Assembly (NCBI GenBank): GCA_031316315.1
Contig: JADBEO010000005.1
Span: 1 to 64,000 of the forward strand
Direction of reading: 5' to 3'
DNA from: Chelatococcus sambhunathii
GTDB taxonomy: Bacteria; Pseudomonadota; Alphaproteobacteria; Rhizobiales; Methylopilaceae
Length of the DNA: 64,000 bases
The notes under the pieces were generated by a model, which searched no databases, was not told the origin of the DNA, and saw only the letters and a list, made by a program, of their open reading frames with translations. The stretch's first letter is position 1; each line of letters begins with the position of its first letter. Below are positions 38,559-47,365 of the stretch, one piece after another. Position numbers and translations under genes: made by a program.

Positions 38559-39440
38559 TCAGAGAGCCGCGCTCTTCTCGACCACGAAGGACGTCGCAGT
38601 GATGACGGCGAGGCCAAGCTCCGTACGCACGGAGATCTTCCACGGGAACAGGGTCCGCGTGCCCTCGATCGGGGCAAGCCAGACCTCCATGTCCTTGTTG
38701 TTCTCCATGAAGACGACGTTCTCGCGGCCGGGTCGATGGCCGGCGATCGCCTTGTAGCGCGCCTTGCAGACGACGACCTTGCCTTCATAGCCGGCCTTGG
38801 CGTTCGGGTCGGCGTTGTCGCTCGTATCCGGCTTGGCCGTCTCCATGCGATCGTAAGTTAACGTGACGTCGTAGCGCTGGCGGCCGTCAAACACCGGGAT
38901 CGTGCGGTCGCAAGCGGCGGGCGACAGCGGGTCGCCCGAGCCGGCCACCGGCATAACGAGCGCGCTCAAGGGGTCGACGACGTTCTTCTTGTCTGCGTCG
39001 GTGACCTGGACGATGTCGCGGCGCGGCTTCGGCGGCGGCTCGACCGAGAGCTGGCGCACCGCGCCGCCGGCGAGAGCGAAGCGGACCACCTGGCCCTTGT
39101 CGTTCGCCCGGGTGTTCAGCGCATAGGCGCTCGGCAGGACGCGCGCGTCCTGATAGGCGCCGCGCGAGGTCGCCGCGCCCTTGCCGTTCGTGAAGAACTT
39201 CACGATCCCGGACATGCGCACCGACAGGTTTACGTCGTAGCGGGCCTTGTCGACGCCGGTCTGCATCGTCGCCGTGCCGATGTCGAAGCCTGCGAGGGTG
39301 AGCGCGTAGCGGGCGCGAAGCCGCGTCTCGGCGGAGGCGGCCGACGGCGCCGCGAGGGTGACGAACGCCGCCGCGGCGAAGGCCGCGCCCAGGGCGCGGG
39401 CGGCGATGCGGGGCCTTGCGGCCATCAAGGGAAGCGGCAT
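38559..39440 (-). CDS. DUF3108 secreted protein
   Basis: 293 aa with a signal peptide ([24 protein letters not shown]). DUF3108 pattern: [40 protein letters not shown] (in pieces), the basic PPPKPRRDI stretch, [10 protein letters not shown], and a C-terminal [24 protein letters not shown]. The fold is a beta-barrel-like lipid/ligand-binding domain in the periplasm. Function unknown. It is divergent from rpmB. Confidence 0.85.
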   Translation of the reverse strand: MPLPLMAARPRIAARALGAAFAAAAFVTLAAPSAASAETRLRARYALTLAGFDIGTATMQTGVDKARYDVNLSVRMSGIVKFFTNGKGAATSRGAYQDARVLPSAYALNTRANDKGQVVRFALAGGAVRQLSVEPPPKPRRDIVQVTDADKKNVVDPLSALVMPVAGSGDPLSPAACDRTIPVFDGRQRYDVTLTYDRMETAKPDTSDNADPNAKAGYEGKVVVCKARYKAIAGHRPGRENVVFMENNKDMEVWLAPIEGTRTLFPWKISVRTELGLAVITATSFVVEKSAAL

Positions 39441-39726
39441 CGGGTCTCGAACATCTCGCTCGGGCGGCAGGAGGATTTCGCGCCGCTCATCTGCGCGCCG
39501 AACCGGCGACGCAATGAGGTTAGCCGAGATTCGGCCTATTGTGAGGCCCGAACTGGAAGCGGGAAAGGCGGAACGCGCACGAATTCGCCGTGTCGCTCGC
39601 CTGCTTTCCTTGACCCGGCGGCGGGCCTCGTCTATAGCGCCGCCTTCTCATTCACGGCCCGCTTCGCGCGCGTCCGGCCTCGGACGCCGCGCTCGCTTTG
39701 GACCGGAACCTAAGGAGTTGCGCCCC

Positions 39727-40032
39727 ATGTCGCGGCGTTGCGAACTGACCGGCAAGGCGGTCCTCACCGGCCACAAGGTCAGCCATTCGAACCACAAGAC
39801 CAAGCGGACCTTCCGTCCGAACCTCCTTCAGGTCTCGCTGATCTCGGAGGCGCTGGGCCGCTCTGTGCGGCTCAAGGTGTCGGCGAACGCGCTGCGTTCG
39901 GTCGAGCATCGCGGCGGCCTCGACGCCTTCCTCGCCAAGGCTTCCGAGCTCGAGCTCAGCCAGAACGCCCGCGAGCTGAAGCGCAAGATCGCCAAGGCCG
40001 CCGCCGGCGAGGCGCAGGCCGTCGCTTCCTGA
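39727..40032 (+). CDS. rpmB: 50S ribosomal protein L28
   Basis: 101 aa. [38 protein letters not shown] is the L28 N-terminus. The Ala/Lys-rich C-terminal extension is typical of alphaproteobacteria. AAGGAG precedes the ATG at 39727. The transporter gene starts 5 bases downstream. Confidence 0.97.
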   Translation: MSRRCELTGKAVLTGHKVSHSNHKTKRTFRPNLLQVSLISEALGRSVRLKVSANALRSVEHRGGLDAFLAKASELELSQNARELKRKIAKAAAGEAQAVAS

Positions 40033-40037
40033 CGGCC

Positions 40038-40661
40038 ATGAGGTCCGGTCCGGCCGGAGCGCCGGCCGTCCCGCTCCGAGATCTGATCCTTCCCGCAGCC
40101 GCGATGACGACCGTCGTCGCGGCTGCGAACGTTCTGGTCCAGCATCCCGTCGAGGCTTTCGGTCTCCAGGACAAGCTGACCTGGGGCGCCTTCGCCTATC
40201 CCTTCGCCTTTCTCGTCACCGACCTGACCAACCGCCGGTTCGGCCCCTCCGCGGCGCGGCGGGCGGTCTATATCGGTTTCGCGCTCGCGGTCGCGCTGTC
40301 GGTCGCGGTCGCGACGCCGCGCATCGCGCTCGCTTCCGGAACGGCCTTCCTGCTCGGTCAACTGCTCGACGTCGCCGTGTTTTCGCGGCTGCGGCGCATG
40401 GCCTGGTGGCGCGCGCCGCTTGCGGCGAGCGTGGCGGGATCGGCGATCGACACTGCGCTGTTCTTCTCGATCGCCTTCGCCGGCGTCTCGGAGATGTCGG
40501 CGCCGGTTTACTTCGCCGGACTCGCGGTCGTTCCTCTCTGGATCAGTCTGGCGGCCTATGATTTTGCGGTGAAGCTGGCGTTCGCCGGACTTCTGCTTGC
40601 GCCCTACGGCGCTTTGATGGGCGCGGTCCGGCCGTTCGAGGGCGTTCCTACGCGTCGATGA
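40038..40661 (+). CDS. Queuosine precursor transporter (VUT/YhhQ family)
   Basis: 207 aa with about six membrane segments. The VUT family signature is present: a conserved WGAFAYPFAFLVTDLTNRRFGP near the first helices and GTAFLLGQLLDVAVFSRLRR in the middle, then a hydrophobic C-terminal half. YhhQ-type proteins import preQ0/preQ1 for tRNA queuosine modification. The ATG at 40038 lies 5 bases after the rpmB stop, so it may be co-transcribed. It lacks extra domains. Confidence 0.87.
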   Translation: MRSGPAGAPAVPLRDLILPAAAMTTVVAAANVLVQHPVEAFGLQDKLTWGAFAYPFAFLVTDLTNRRFGPSAARRAVYIGFALAVALSVAVATPRIALASGTAFLLGQLLDVAVFSRLRRMAWWRAPLAASVAGSAIDTALFFSIAFAGVSEMSAPVYFAGLAVVPLWISLAAYDFAVKLAFAGLLLAPYGALMGAVRPFEGVPTRR

Positions 40662-40995
40662 GGCGACTTCGTCCGCGCCGAAACCCTGCTAAAGTTCCTG
40701 TCGTATCGGGGCTGCGTCTTGTTCATGGTCTGCCGCGCGCGTCGGCGTCGCCGAAAACGCTTGCGCGGAGAGGGGATTCAGGGCACGAAGCGGCAAGTCT
40801 AGATCGATTGGAAAAATCTATCTATCAATCAAAAACATGAGCCTATATTGCGCCTAACGGATTAAATACTTTTTCTTAATCGCATCAACAGAAGCACTAA
40901 AAGATAAGGTTCAATCTAGCGTGACTAGCTGTCGCATCGTGTAGACAAGCACTTCCGATATAGTGCCGAGCCAAGAAGGGTTCATGGAGGAGACA
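40662..40995. other. Promoter region of the serine-cycle operon
   Basis: 334 bases directly upstream of sgaA, with a very AT-rich part (40815-40915) unlike the flanks. It contains the 22-bp palindrome at 40860-40881 and the dyad CTAG-N5-CTAG at 40917-40929. No gene is supported. The AT-rich part is the likely promoter and activator-binding zone. Confidence 0.5.
40860..40881. promoter_or_regulatory. 22-bp palindrome upstream of sgaA, candidate LysR/QscR-type site
   Basis: GATTAA-N10-TTAATC lies about 115 bases before the sgaA start. LysR-type regulators such as QscR, which control serine-cycle genes in Methylorubrum, bind T-N11-A dyads of similar size. The match to QscR is inferred from position and symmetry only. 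Confidence 0.35.
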
Positions 40996-42204
40996 ATGGC
41001 GAGACGCCCCGGCCGCAATTTTCTGTTCGTTCCTGGTCCGACCAATGTGCCGGAGCGCGTGCTCCGCGCGATGGTCGTGTCGCAGGAAGACCATCGCTCG
41101 CCGATCTTTCCGGAGCTGACCAAGCCGCTCTACGAGGGGCTGAAGAAGGTCTTCAAGACCAAGGACGGCCAGGTCTTCATCTTTCCGTCGTCGGGCACCG
41201 GCGGCTGGGAGGCGGCGCTCACCAATACTCTCGCGCCGGGAGACAAGGTTCTCACCGCTCGCTTCGGCCAGTTCTCGCATCTGTGGACCGACATGGCCCA
41301 GCGCCTCGGCCTCGACGTCGAGGTGCAGGAGGAGGAGTGGGGCACGGGCGCGCATGAGGAGAAGATCGAGGAAGCCCTCGTCGCCGACAAGGAGCACCGG
41401 ATCAAGGCCGTCATGGTCGTGCACAACGAGACCGCGACCGGCGTCACCTCCAACATCGGCGCGATCCGCAAGGCGATGGACGCGGCCGGCCATCCGGCTC
41501 TGCTGTTCGTCGACTCCGTCTCCGGCCTCGCCTCGATCGACTTCCGCTTCGACGAGTGGAAGGTGGACTGCGCGGTCTCGGGCTCCCAGAAGGGCCTGAT
41601 GCTGCCGGCGGGTCTCGGCTTCGTCTGCGTCAGCCAGAAGGCGCTCGGCGTGCGCAAGAACGCCGGACTGAACAAGGTCTATTTCGACTTCCAGGACCAC
41701 ATCAACACCAACCCTTCGGGCTACTTCCCCTACACGCCCGCGACGCCGCTGCTGCACGGCCTGCGCGAGGCGCTGCAGTGCATCGAGGACGAGGGTCTGG
41801 AGAACATCTTCCATCGCCACCACGTGCTCGCCGAGGCTACGCGCCGGGCGGTCAACGCCTGGGGGCTGAAGCTGTGCGCGAAGTCGGAGCGCTGGCACTC
41901 GGACACTGTGAGCGCGATCATGGTTCCGGAGGGGATCGACGCCGCGAAGATCATTCGCCACGCCTATGATCGCTACAACCTCGCGCTCGGCGCGGGCCTG
42001 TCCAAGGTCGCCGGCAAGGTGTTCCGCATCGGCCATATCGGCGATCTCAACGAGCTCATGCTGCTCGGCGCGATCGCGGGCGCCGAGATGTCGATGCTCG
42101 ACAACGGCGTGAAGATTCAGGCTGGCTCCGGCGTCGGCGCCGCCCAGGAGTACCTGCGCGACAACCCGATCGAGCGTCAGGCCGCGACCCCGAAGGCTGC
42201 GTGA
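40996..42204 (+). CDS. sgaA: Serine-glyoxylate aminotransferase
   Basis: 402 aa, class V PLP-dependent aminotransferase: RRPGRNFLFVPGPTNVPERVLRAM at the N-terminus, PSSGTGGWEAALTN, HNETATGVTSNI, DSVSGLASIDFRFDEWKVDC (in pieces), and the PLP lysine in SGSQKGLMLPAGL. It transfers the amino group of serine to glyoxylate giving hydroxypyruvate and glycine, the first committed steps of the serine cycle. I chose ATG 40996 because of the ideal GGAGGAGACA just before it. It starts the serine-cycle gene run. Confidence 0.95.
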   Translation: MARRPGRNFLFVPGPTNVPERVLRAMVVSQEDHRSPIFPELTKPLYEGLKKVFKTKDGQVFIFPSSGTGGWEAALTNTLAPGDKVLTARFGQFSHLWTDMAQRLGLDVEVQEEEWGTGAHEEKIEEALVADKEHRIKAVMVVHNETATGVTSNIGAIRKAMDAAGHPALLFVDSVSGLASIDFRFDEWKVDCAVSGSQKGLMLPAGLGFVCVSQKALGVRKNAGLNKVYFDFQDHINTNPSGYFPYTPATPLLHGLREALQCIEDEGLENIFHRHHVLAEATRRAVNAWGLKLCAKSERWHSDTVSAIMVPEGIDAAKIIRHAYDRYNLALGAGLSKVAGKVFRIGHIGDLNELMLLGAIAGAEMSMLDNGVKIQAGSGVGAAQEYLRDNPIERQAATPKAA

Positions 42205-42220
42205 CGTGATTAAGTCGTTC

Positions 42221-42245
42221 GCGGCGCGCTAAATAGGCGCGCCGC
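42221..42245. terminator. Hairpin in the sgaA-hprA gap, no T tract
   Basis: GCGGCGCGC (42221-42229) pairs with GCGCGCCGC (42237-42245) around TAAATAG. It begins about 17 bases after the sgaA stop. With no T tract it is probably an mRNA-stabilising or attenuating hairpin rather than a full terminator. Confidence 0.5.
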
Positions 42246-42324
42246 GGAGACTTTCCGCGCCATATTCCGCCTCTCGCCGCAGGCAGGCGCCGTTGCGCGC
42301 CGGCCCAACAACGGGGTTCAAGCC

Positions 42325-43266
42325 GTGACGCACAGAATCGTCTTTCTCGATCGCGAAAGCGTGGACGCGAAGGTCCGCCGTCCGAACTTCGATCACGAGT
42401 ACACCGAATACGACTCGACCTGGACGCATGACGAGATCGTCGAGCGTCTCAAGGACGCCGACATCGCGCTGATCAACAAGGTGCCGATGCGGGCGGAGAC
42501 GCTGAAGGCGCTGCCCAATCTCAAGCTGATCGCCGTCGCCGCGACCGGAACGGACATCATCGACAAGGCGCAGGCCAAGGCGCAGGGGATCACGATCTCC
42601 AACATCCGCGGCTACGCCTTCAACACGGTGCCCGAGCACGTCATCGGCCTGATGTTCGCCCTGCGCCGCTCGATCGTGCCCTACGCCAACTCGGTGAAGC
42701 GCGGCGACTGGAACAAGTCGAGCCAGTTCTGCTACTTCGACTATCCGATCTACGACATCGCCGGTTCGACCCTCGGCATCGTCGGCTACGGCGCGCTCGG
42801 CAAATCGATCGGCAAGCGCGCCGAGGCGCTCGGCATGAAGATCCTGCCCTTCGACGTGTTTCCGCAGGAGGGGCTGGTCGACTTCGAGACGGTGCTGCGC
42901 GAGAGCGACATCATCACAATCCACGTGCCGCTCACCCCCGACACCAAGAACATGTTCGGCGCCGAGCAGTTCAAGAAGATGAAGAACCACGCGCTGCTGA
43001 TCAACACCGCGCGAGGGGGGCTCGTCGACGAGCAGGCGCTGCTCGACGCGCTGAAGTCGGGCGAGATCGGCGGCGCAGGCTTCGACGTCGTGGCGCAGGA
43101 GCCGCCGAAGAACGGCAACATCCTGTGCGATGCGGACCTGCCGAACCTGATCGTGACACCGCATGTCGCCTGGGCCTCCAAGGAGGCGATGCAGATCCTC
43201 GCCGATCAGCTGATCGACAACGTCGAGAACTACGTGGCCGGCAAACCCTCCAACGTCGTGGAGTGA
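42325..43266 (+). CDS. hprA: Hydroxypyruvate reductase
   Basis: 313 aa of the D-2-hydroxyacid dehydrogenase family: TGTDIIDKAQAKAQGITISNIRGYAFNTVPEHV (in pieces), nucleotide loop GSTLGIVGYGALGKSIGKR, NTARGGLVDEQALLDAL and TPHVAWASKEAM (catalytic His). It reduces hydroxypyruvate to glycerate in the serine cycle. The start is GTG at 42325, chosen because the conserved start (HRIVFLDRESVDAKV) begins there; no strong ribosome site is visible. Confidence 0.95.
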   Translation: MTHRIVFLDRESVDAKVRRPNFDHEYTEYDSTWTHDEIVERLKDADIALINKVPMRAETLKALPNLKLIAVAATGTDIIDKAQAKAQGITISNIRGYAFNTVPEHVIGLMFALRRSIVPYANSVKRGDWNKSSQFCYFDYPIYDIAGSTLGIVGYGALGKSIGKRAEALGMKILPFDVFPQEGLVDFETVLRESDIITIHVPLTPDTKNMFGAEQFKKMKNHALLINTARGGLVDEQALLDALKSGEIGGAGFDVVAQEPPKNGNILCDADLPNLIVTPHVAWASKEAMQILADQLIDNVENYVAGKPSNVVE

Positions 43267-43273
43267 CGCCGCG

Positions 43274-43462
43274 ATGACCGAGACTCCCGCACGTCCAAAA
43301 ACGCTCGACAGGCTCAAGGACGCGTTCCTCAGGAACGCGATCCGGTCGGACGAGCGCGGCTGCGATCTGCGGGAGACGGTCCTCGTCCATGAACCCGACC
43401 CCGCCACGGAGACATCGGCGCTGAGCGCCGACAAGACCAAGCCCGCCGAGAGCAGGGCCTAA
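43274..43462 (+). CDS. Small hypothetical protein between hprA and mtdA
   Basis: 62 aa, charged, Pro/Glu-rich, no signal or membrane segment: it begins MTETPARPKTLDRLKDAF. It starts 8 bases after hprA and ends 9 bases before mtdA, so it fits the operon tightly and is read in the same direction. The ribosome site is weak. I do not recognise a family; coding status is plausible but not certain. Confidence 0.5.
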   Translation: MTETPARPKTLDRLKDAFLRNAIRSDERGCDLRETVLVHEPDPATETSALSADKTKPAESRA

Positions 43463-43471
43463 GGGAAGACG

Positions 43472-44338
43472 ATGACCAAGAAACTGCTGTTCCAGTTCGA
43501 CACCGATCCGACCCCGAGCGTGTTCGACGTGGTGGTCGGCTATGACGGCGGCGCCGACCACATCCATGGTTATGGCGGCGTGACGCCGGAGAACGTCGGC
43601 GCCTATGTCGACGGCACGATCTACACGCGCGGCGGCTCCGAGAAGAAGTCGACCGCGATCTTCGTCGGCGGCGGCGACATGGCGGCCGGCGAGGCGGTGT
43701 TCGACGCCGTCAAGAAGCGCTTCTTCGGTCCCTTCCGCGTCTCGACTATGCTCGACTCGAACGGCTCGAACACGACGGCCGCAGCCGGCGTCGCGCTCGC
43801 GGTCAAGGCGGCGGGCGGCGACATCAAGGGCAAGAAGGCTGTGATCCTCGCCGGCACCGGCCCGGTCGGCATGCGTTCTGCCGCGATGCTCGGCAAGGAG
43901 GGCGCGACCGTGGCCATCGTCGGCCGCGCGCTCGACAAGGCCCAGAAGTCGGCCGACGCCATTGAGAAGCGCTTCGGCATCAAGGTCGAGGCGATCGAGG
44001 CCAAGTCCGGCGAGGACCGCGCCAAGGCCGTCGCCGGCTCCAACCTCGTCTTCTCGGCCGGCGCGATCGGCCTCGAACTCCTCGCCGAGGACGTCTGGAA
44101 GTCGGAGAGCTCGATCGAGATCGTCGTCGACTACAACGCCCAGCCGCCGCTCGGCATCGGCGGCATCGACGCCATGGACAAGGGCAAGGAGCGCCACGGC
44201 AAGCTCGCGATCGGCGCGCTCGGTCTCGGCGGCCTAAAGCTCAAGCTCCACCGCACGCTGATCGGCAAGCTGTTCGAAGCGGCCGACCAGTCGTTCGACG
44301 CCGACGAGATCTACGCGCTCGCCAAGGAAATGGCGTGA
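43472..44338 (+). CDS. mtdA: NADP-dependent methylene-tetrahydromethanopterin/methylene-tetrahydrofolate dehydrogenase
   Basis: 288 aa. MtdA pattern: KKLLFQFDTDPTPSVFDVVVGYDGGADHIHGYGGVTPEN (in pieces), the NADP loop VILAGTGPVGMRSAAMLGKEGATVAIVGR (in pieces) and a C-terminal GGIDAMDKGKERHGK. It oxidises methylene-H4MPT and reduces methylene-H4F, setting the C1 flux into the serine cycle. ATG 43472 follows AAGGGAAGACG. Its stop overlaps the fchA start (TGATG). Confidence 0.96.
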   Translation: MTKKLLFQFDTDPTPSVFDVVVGYDGGADHIHGYGGVTPENVGAYVDGTIYTRGGSEKKSTAIFVGGGDMAAGEAVFDAVKKRFFGPFRVSTMLDSNGSNTTAAAGVALAVKAAGGDIKGKKAVILAGTGPVGMRSAAMLGKEGATVAIVGRALDKAQKSADAIEKRFGIKVEAIEAKSGEDRAKAVAGSNLVFSAGAIGLELLAEDVWKSESSIEIVVDYNAQPPLGIGGIDAMDKGKERHGKLAIGALGLGGLKLKLHRTLIGKLFEAADQSFDADEIYALAKEMA

Positions 44339-44973
44339 TGGCGGAGGCGCAAGCCCAGGCCCTCGGCGAGTTCCTCGACGACCTCGCCAGCGAGCGCCCG
44401 ACGCCGGGCGGCGGCGGCGCGGCGGCGATCTCCGGCGCGATGGGCGCGGCGCTCGTCTCGATGGTCTGCAACCTCACCATCGGCAAGCCGAAATATGTCG
44501 AGGTCGAGGGCGAGCTGAAGGAGGTGCTCGTCAGGTCCGAGAGGCTCCGCGGCGAGCTGACCAAGGCGATCGGCGACGACGTAAAAGCCTTTGACGCCGT
44601 CATGGGCGCCTACGGCCTGCCGAAGGGGGAGACCGACGAGGGCAAGGCCGCCCGCACCGCCAAGATCCAGGCGGCGCTCAAGGAGGCGACGGACGTCCCG
44701 CTCGAATGCGCGCGTCTTTGCGCCGAGGTGATCAAGCTCGCCGAAGTCACCGCCGAGAAGGGCAACCTGAACGTCATCTCCGACGCCGGCGTCGCGGTGC
44801 AGTCGGCCTATGCCGGCCTGATGTCGGCCGCGCTGAACGTCCGCGTCAACGCCGCGTCGATCAAGGATCGCGAATTCGCGGACGGTCGACTGTCCGAACT
44901 GGAGGCGCTGCTCGGCGAAGCCGGATCGACCACCTTGAAGACCTATGATGTCGTGAAGTCGAAACTGGGCTGA
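44338..44973 (+). CDS. fchA: Methenyl-tetrahydrofolate cyclohydrolase (FchA)
   Basis: 211 aa. The FTCD-like cyclodeaminase/cyclohydrolase fold: FLDDLASERPTPGGGGAAAISGAMGAALVSMVCNLT (in pieces), then helical segments and LNVISDAGVAVQSAYAGLMSAALNVRVNA. It interconverts methenyl- and formyl-tetrahydrofolate. The start overlaps the mtdA stop by one base, so translation is coupled. Confidence 0.95.
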   Translation: MAEAQAQALGEFLDDLASERPTPGGGGAAAISGAMGAALVSMVCNLTIGKPKYVEVEGELKEVLVRSERLRGELTKAIGDDVKAFDAVMGAYGLPKGETDEGKAARTAKIQAALKEATDVPLECARLCAEVIKLAEVTAEKGNLNVISDAGVAVQSAYAGLMSAALNVRVNAASIKDREFADGRLSELEALLGEAGSTTLKTYDVVKSKLG

Positions 44974-45052
44974 TCGATAGAATATATCGGCCGATCGCGT
45001 TCATTTATGAGGGCTTTTACCAAAGTCTGGAATGACCTCGATCGGCTTATAT

Positions 45053-45067
45053 GTAAGAATTACTTAC
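45053..45067. promoter_or_regulatory. Palindrome GTAAG-N5-CTTAC upstream of mtkA
   Basis: Located about 50 bases before the mtkA start in the AT-rich 144-base fchA-mtkA gap. The symmetry suggests a second control point, possibly the same LysR-type regulator as at sgaA. No binding evidence. Confidence 0.35.
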
Positions 45068-45118
45068 GGAGCTAAAAACAAAAATAAGATAAGCTGAAGA
45101 GCGGAGAGGAGGTCTGCC

Positions 45119-46297
45119 ATGGACGTGCACGAGTACCAGGCGAAAGAGTTGCTCTCGAGCTTCGGCGTGGCTGTCGCGAAGGGCGCCGTCGCGTTCAGCC
45201 CCGACCAGGCCGTCTACGCCGCGACGGAGCTCGGAGGATCCTATTGGGCCGTGAAGGCCCAGATCCACGCCGGCGCCCGCGGCAAGGCCGGCGGGATCAA
45301 GCTCTGCCGGACATACAACGAGGTCCGCGACGCCGCGAAGAGCATGCTCGGCAAGCGGCTGGTCACCAAGCAGACCGGCCCCGAGGGCAAGCCCGTCCAG
45401 CGCGTCTATGTCGAGGTCGCCGATCCGTTCGAGCGGGAGCTCTATCTCGGCTACGTGCTCGACCGGAAGGCGGAGCGCGTGCGCGTCATTGCCTCCCAGG
45501 AAGGCGGCATGGAGATCGAGGAGATCGCGGAGAAGAACCCCGAGGCGCTGATCCAGGTCGTGGTCGAGCCGGCGGTCGGCCTGCAGCAGTTCGAGGCCCG
45601 CGAGATCGCCTTCAAGCTCGGCCTCAACATCAAGCAGGTGTCGGCGGCGGTCAAAACGATCATGAACGCCTATCGCTGCTTCCGCGACACCGACTGCCAG
45701 ATGCTCGAGATCAATCCGCTCGTCGTCACCAAGGACGACCGGGTGCTCGCGCTCGACGCCAAGATGTCGTTCGACGACAATGCGCTGTTCCGGCGGAGCA
45801 ACGTCGCCGACATGCACGATCCCTCGCAGTCCGACCCGCGCGAGGCGCAGGCGGCCGAGCACAGCCTCAACTATATCGGCCTCGAGGGCGAGATCGGGTG
45901 CATCGTCAATGGCGCGGGCCTCGCCATGGCCACCATGGACATGATCAAGCACGCCGGCGGCAGCCCCGCGAACTTCCTTGACGTCGGCGGCGGCGCCTCG
46001 CCGGAGCGCGTCGCGACGGCCTTCAACCTCGTCCTGTCGGACCAGAACGTGAAGGCGATCCTGGTAAACATCTTCGCCGGCATCAACCGCTGCGACTGGG
46101 TCGCCCAAGGCGTGGTCCAGGCGGCGAAGGAGGTCGACATCAAGGTCCCGCTGATCGTCCGCCTCGCCGGCACGAACGTGGAGGCCGGCCAGAAAATCCT
46201 CAAGGACAGCGGGCTCGACCTGATCACCGCCGACACGCTCTCCGAAGCCGCGCAGAAGGCCGTCGAAGCCTGCGACGGCGTCAAGAACGCGGCCTGA
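45119..46297 (+). CDS. mtkA: Malate-CoA ligase (malate thiokinase) beta subunit
   Basis: 392 aa, ATP-grasp, SucC-like. [40 protein letters not shown], the metal-binding [18 protein letters not shown] and [33 protein letters not shown] (in pieces). With MtkB it converts malate, CoA and ATP to malyl-CoA. Its place after fchA and before mtkB-ppc-mclA identifies it as the methylotrophic enzyme rather than the TCA-cycle SucC. It has its own AT-rich upstream region. Confidence 0.95.
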   Translation: MDVHEYQAKELLSSFGVAVAKGAVAFSPDQAVYAATELGGSYWAVKAQIHAGARGKAGGIKLCRTYNEVRDAAKSMLGKRLVTKQTGPEGKPVQRVYVEVADPFERELYLGYVLDRKAERVRVIASQEGGMEIEEIAEKNPEALIQVVVEPAVGLQQFEAREIAFKLGLNIKQVSAAVKTIMNAYRCFRDTDCQMLEINPLVVTKDDRVLALDAKMSFDDNALFRRSNVADMHDPSQSDPREAQAAEHSLNYIGLEGEIGCIVNGAGLAMATMDMIKHAGGSPANFLDVGGGASPERVATAFNLVLSDQNVKAILVNIFAGINRCDWVAQGVVQAAKEVDIKVPLIVRLAGTNVEAGQKILKDSGLDLITADTLSEAAQKAVEACDGVKNAA

Positions 46298-46320
46298 GAC
46301 AGGGAAGGGAGGACATCGCG

Positions 46321-47220
46321 ATGAGCATTCTGATCGACGAGAAGACCCCGATCATCGTCCAGGGCATTACGGGCGACAAAGGCACCTTCCACGCCAAGGA
46401 GATGATCGAGTACGGCACCAACGTCGTCGGCGGCGTGACGCCCGGCAAAGGCGGCCGGACCCATCTCGGCCTGCCGGTGTTCAACACCGTCAAGGACGCG
46501 GTGCGCGAGACCGGCGCGACCACCTCGATCACCTTCGTCGCGCCGCCCTTCGCGGCCGACGCGCTGATGGAGGCGGCGGACGCCGGCCTCAAGCTGGTCT
46601 GTTCGATCACCGACGGCATACCAGCGCAGGACATGATGCGCGTGAAGCGCTACTTGTTCCGCTATCCGAAGGCCCAGCGCACCATGATCGTCGGCCCGAA
46701 CTGCGCCGGCATCATTTCGCCCGGCAAGGCCATGCTCGGGATCATGCCCGGCCACATCTACAAGAAGGGCAATGTCGGCGTGATCTCGCGCTCGGGCACG
46801 CTCGGCTACGAGGCGGCGAGCCAGATGAAGGCGCTCGACATCGGCATCTCGACCTCGGTCGGCATCGGCGGCGACCCGATCAACGGCTCCTCCTTCCTCG
46901 ACCATCTGGCCCTCTTTGAGCAGGACCCGGAGACCGAGGCCGTGCTGATGATCGGCGAGATCGGCGGCCCGCAGGAGGCGGAGGCCTCGGCCTGGATCAA
47001 GGAGAACTTCTCCAAGCCCGTCATCGGCTTCGTCGCAGGGCTGACGGCGCCGAAGGGGCGCCGCATGGGCCACGCCGGCGCGATCATCTCCGCGACCGGA
47101 GACAGCGCCGCGGAGAAGGCCGAGATCATGCGCTCCTACGGCCTGACTGTGGCGCCGGATCCGGGCTCGTTTGGCCGCACCGTCGCCGAGGTTCTGAACC
47201 GCACGCGCAAGGCCGCCTGA
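46321..47220 (+). CDS. mtkB: Malate-CoA ligase (malate thiokinase) alpha subunit
   Basis: 299 aa, SucD-like. MSILIDEKTPIIVQGITGDKGTFHAKEMIEYGTNVVGGVTPGKGG (in pieces), GNVGVISRSGTLGYEAASQ and the phospho-His segment RRMGHAGAIISATGD. It binds CoA and carries the phosphohistidine. Partner of MtkA, with a 23-base gap. It ends before a hairpin at 47232-47262. Confidence 0.95.
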   Translation: MSILIDEKTPIIVQGITGDKGTFHAKEMIEYGTNVVGGVTPGKGGRTHLGLPVFNTVKDAVRETGATTSITFVAPPFAADALMEAADAGLKLVCSITDGIPAQDMMRVKRYLFRYPKAQRTMIVGPNCAGIISPGKAMLGIMPGHIYKKGNVGVISRSGTLGYEAASQMKALDIGISTSVGIGGDPINGSSFLDHLALFEQDPETEAVLMIGEIGGPQEAEASAWIKENFSKPVIGFVAGLTAPKGRRMGHAGAIISATGDSAAEKAEIMRSYGLTVAPDPGSFGRTVAEVLNRTRKAA

Positions 47221-47231
47221 GACCTCAACCG

Positions 47232-47262
47232 GAGACGCCCGGCTTCACTGTCCGGGCGTCTC
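47232..47262. terminator. Hairpin in the mtkB-ppc gap
   Basis: GAGACGCCCGG (47232-47242) pairs exactly with CCGGGCGTCTC (47252-47262), 9-nt loop. No T tract follows, so it may mark partial termination or mRNA processing between mtkAB and ppc. Confidence 0.5.
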
Positions 47263-47365
47263 TGCGTGATAATCCCCGCCGACGCGCCGCTCGCGCTTCC
47301 CCCCGCCGGCGCGTTGGCTTGCATGGGGCCGTCGAAGGCCCTGAATTTCCGAGTGGAGTCCCGAC

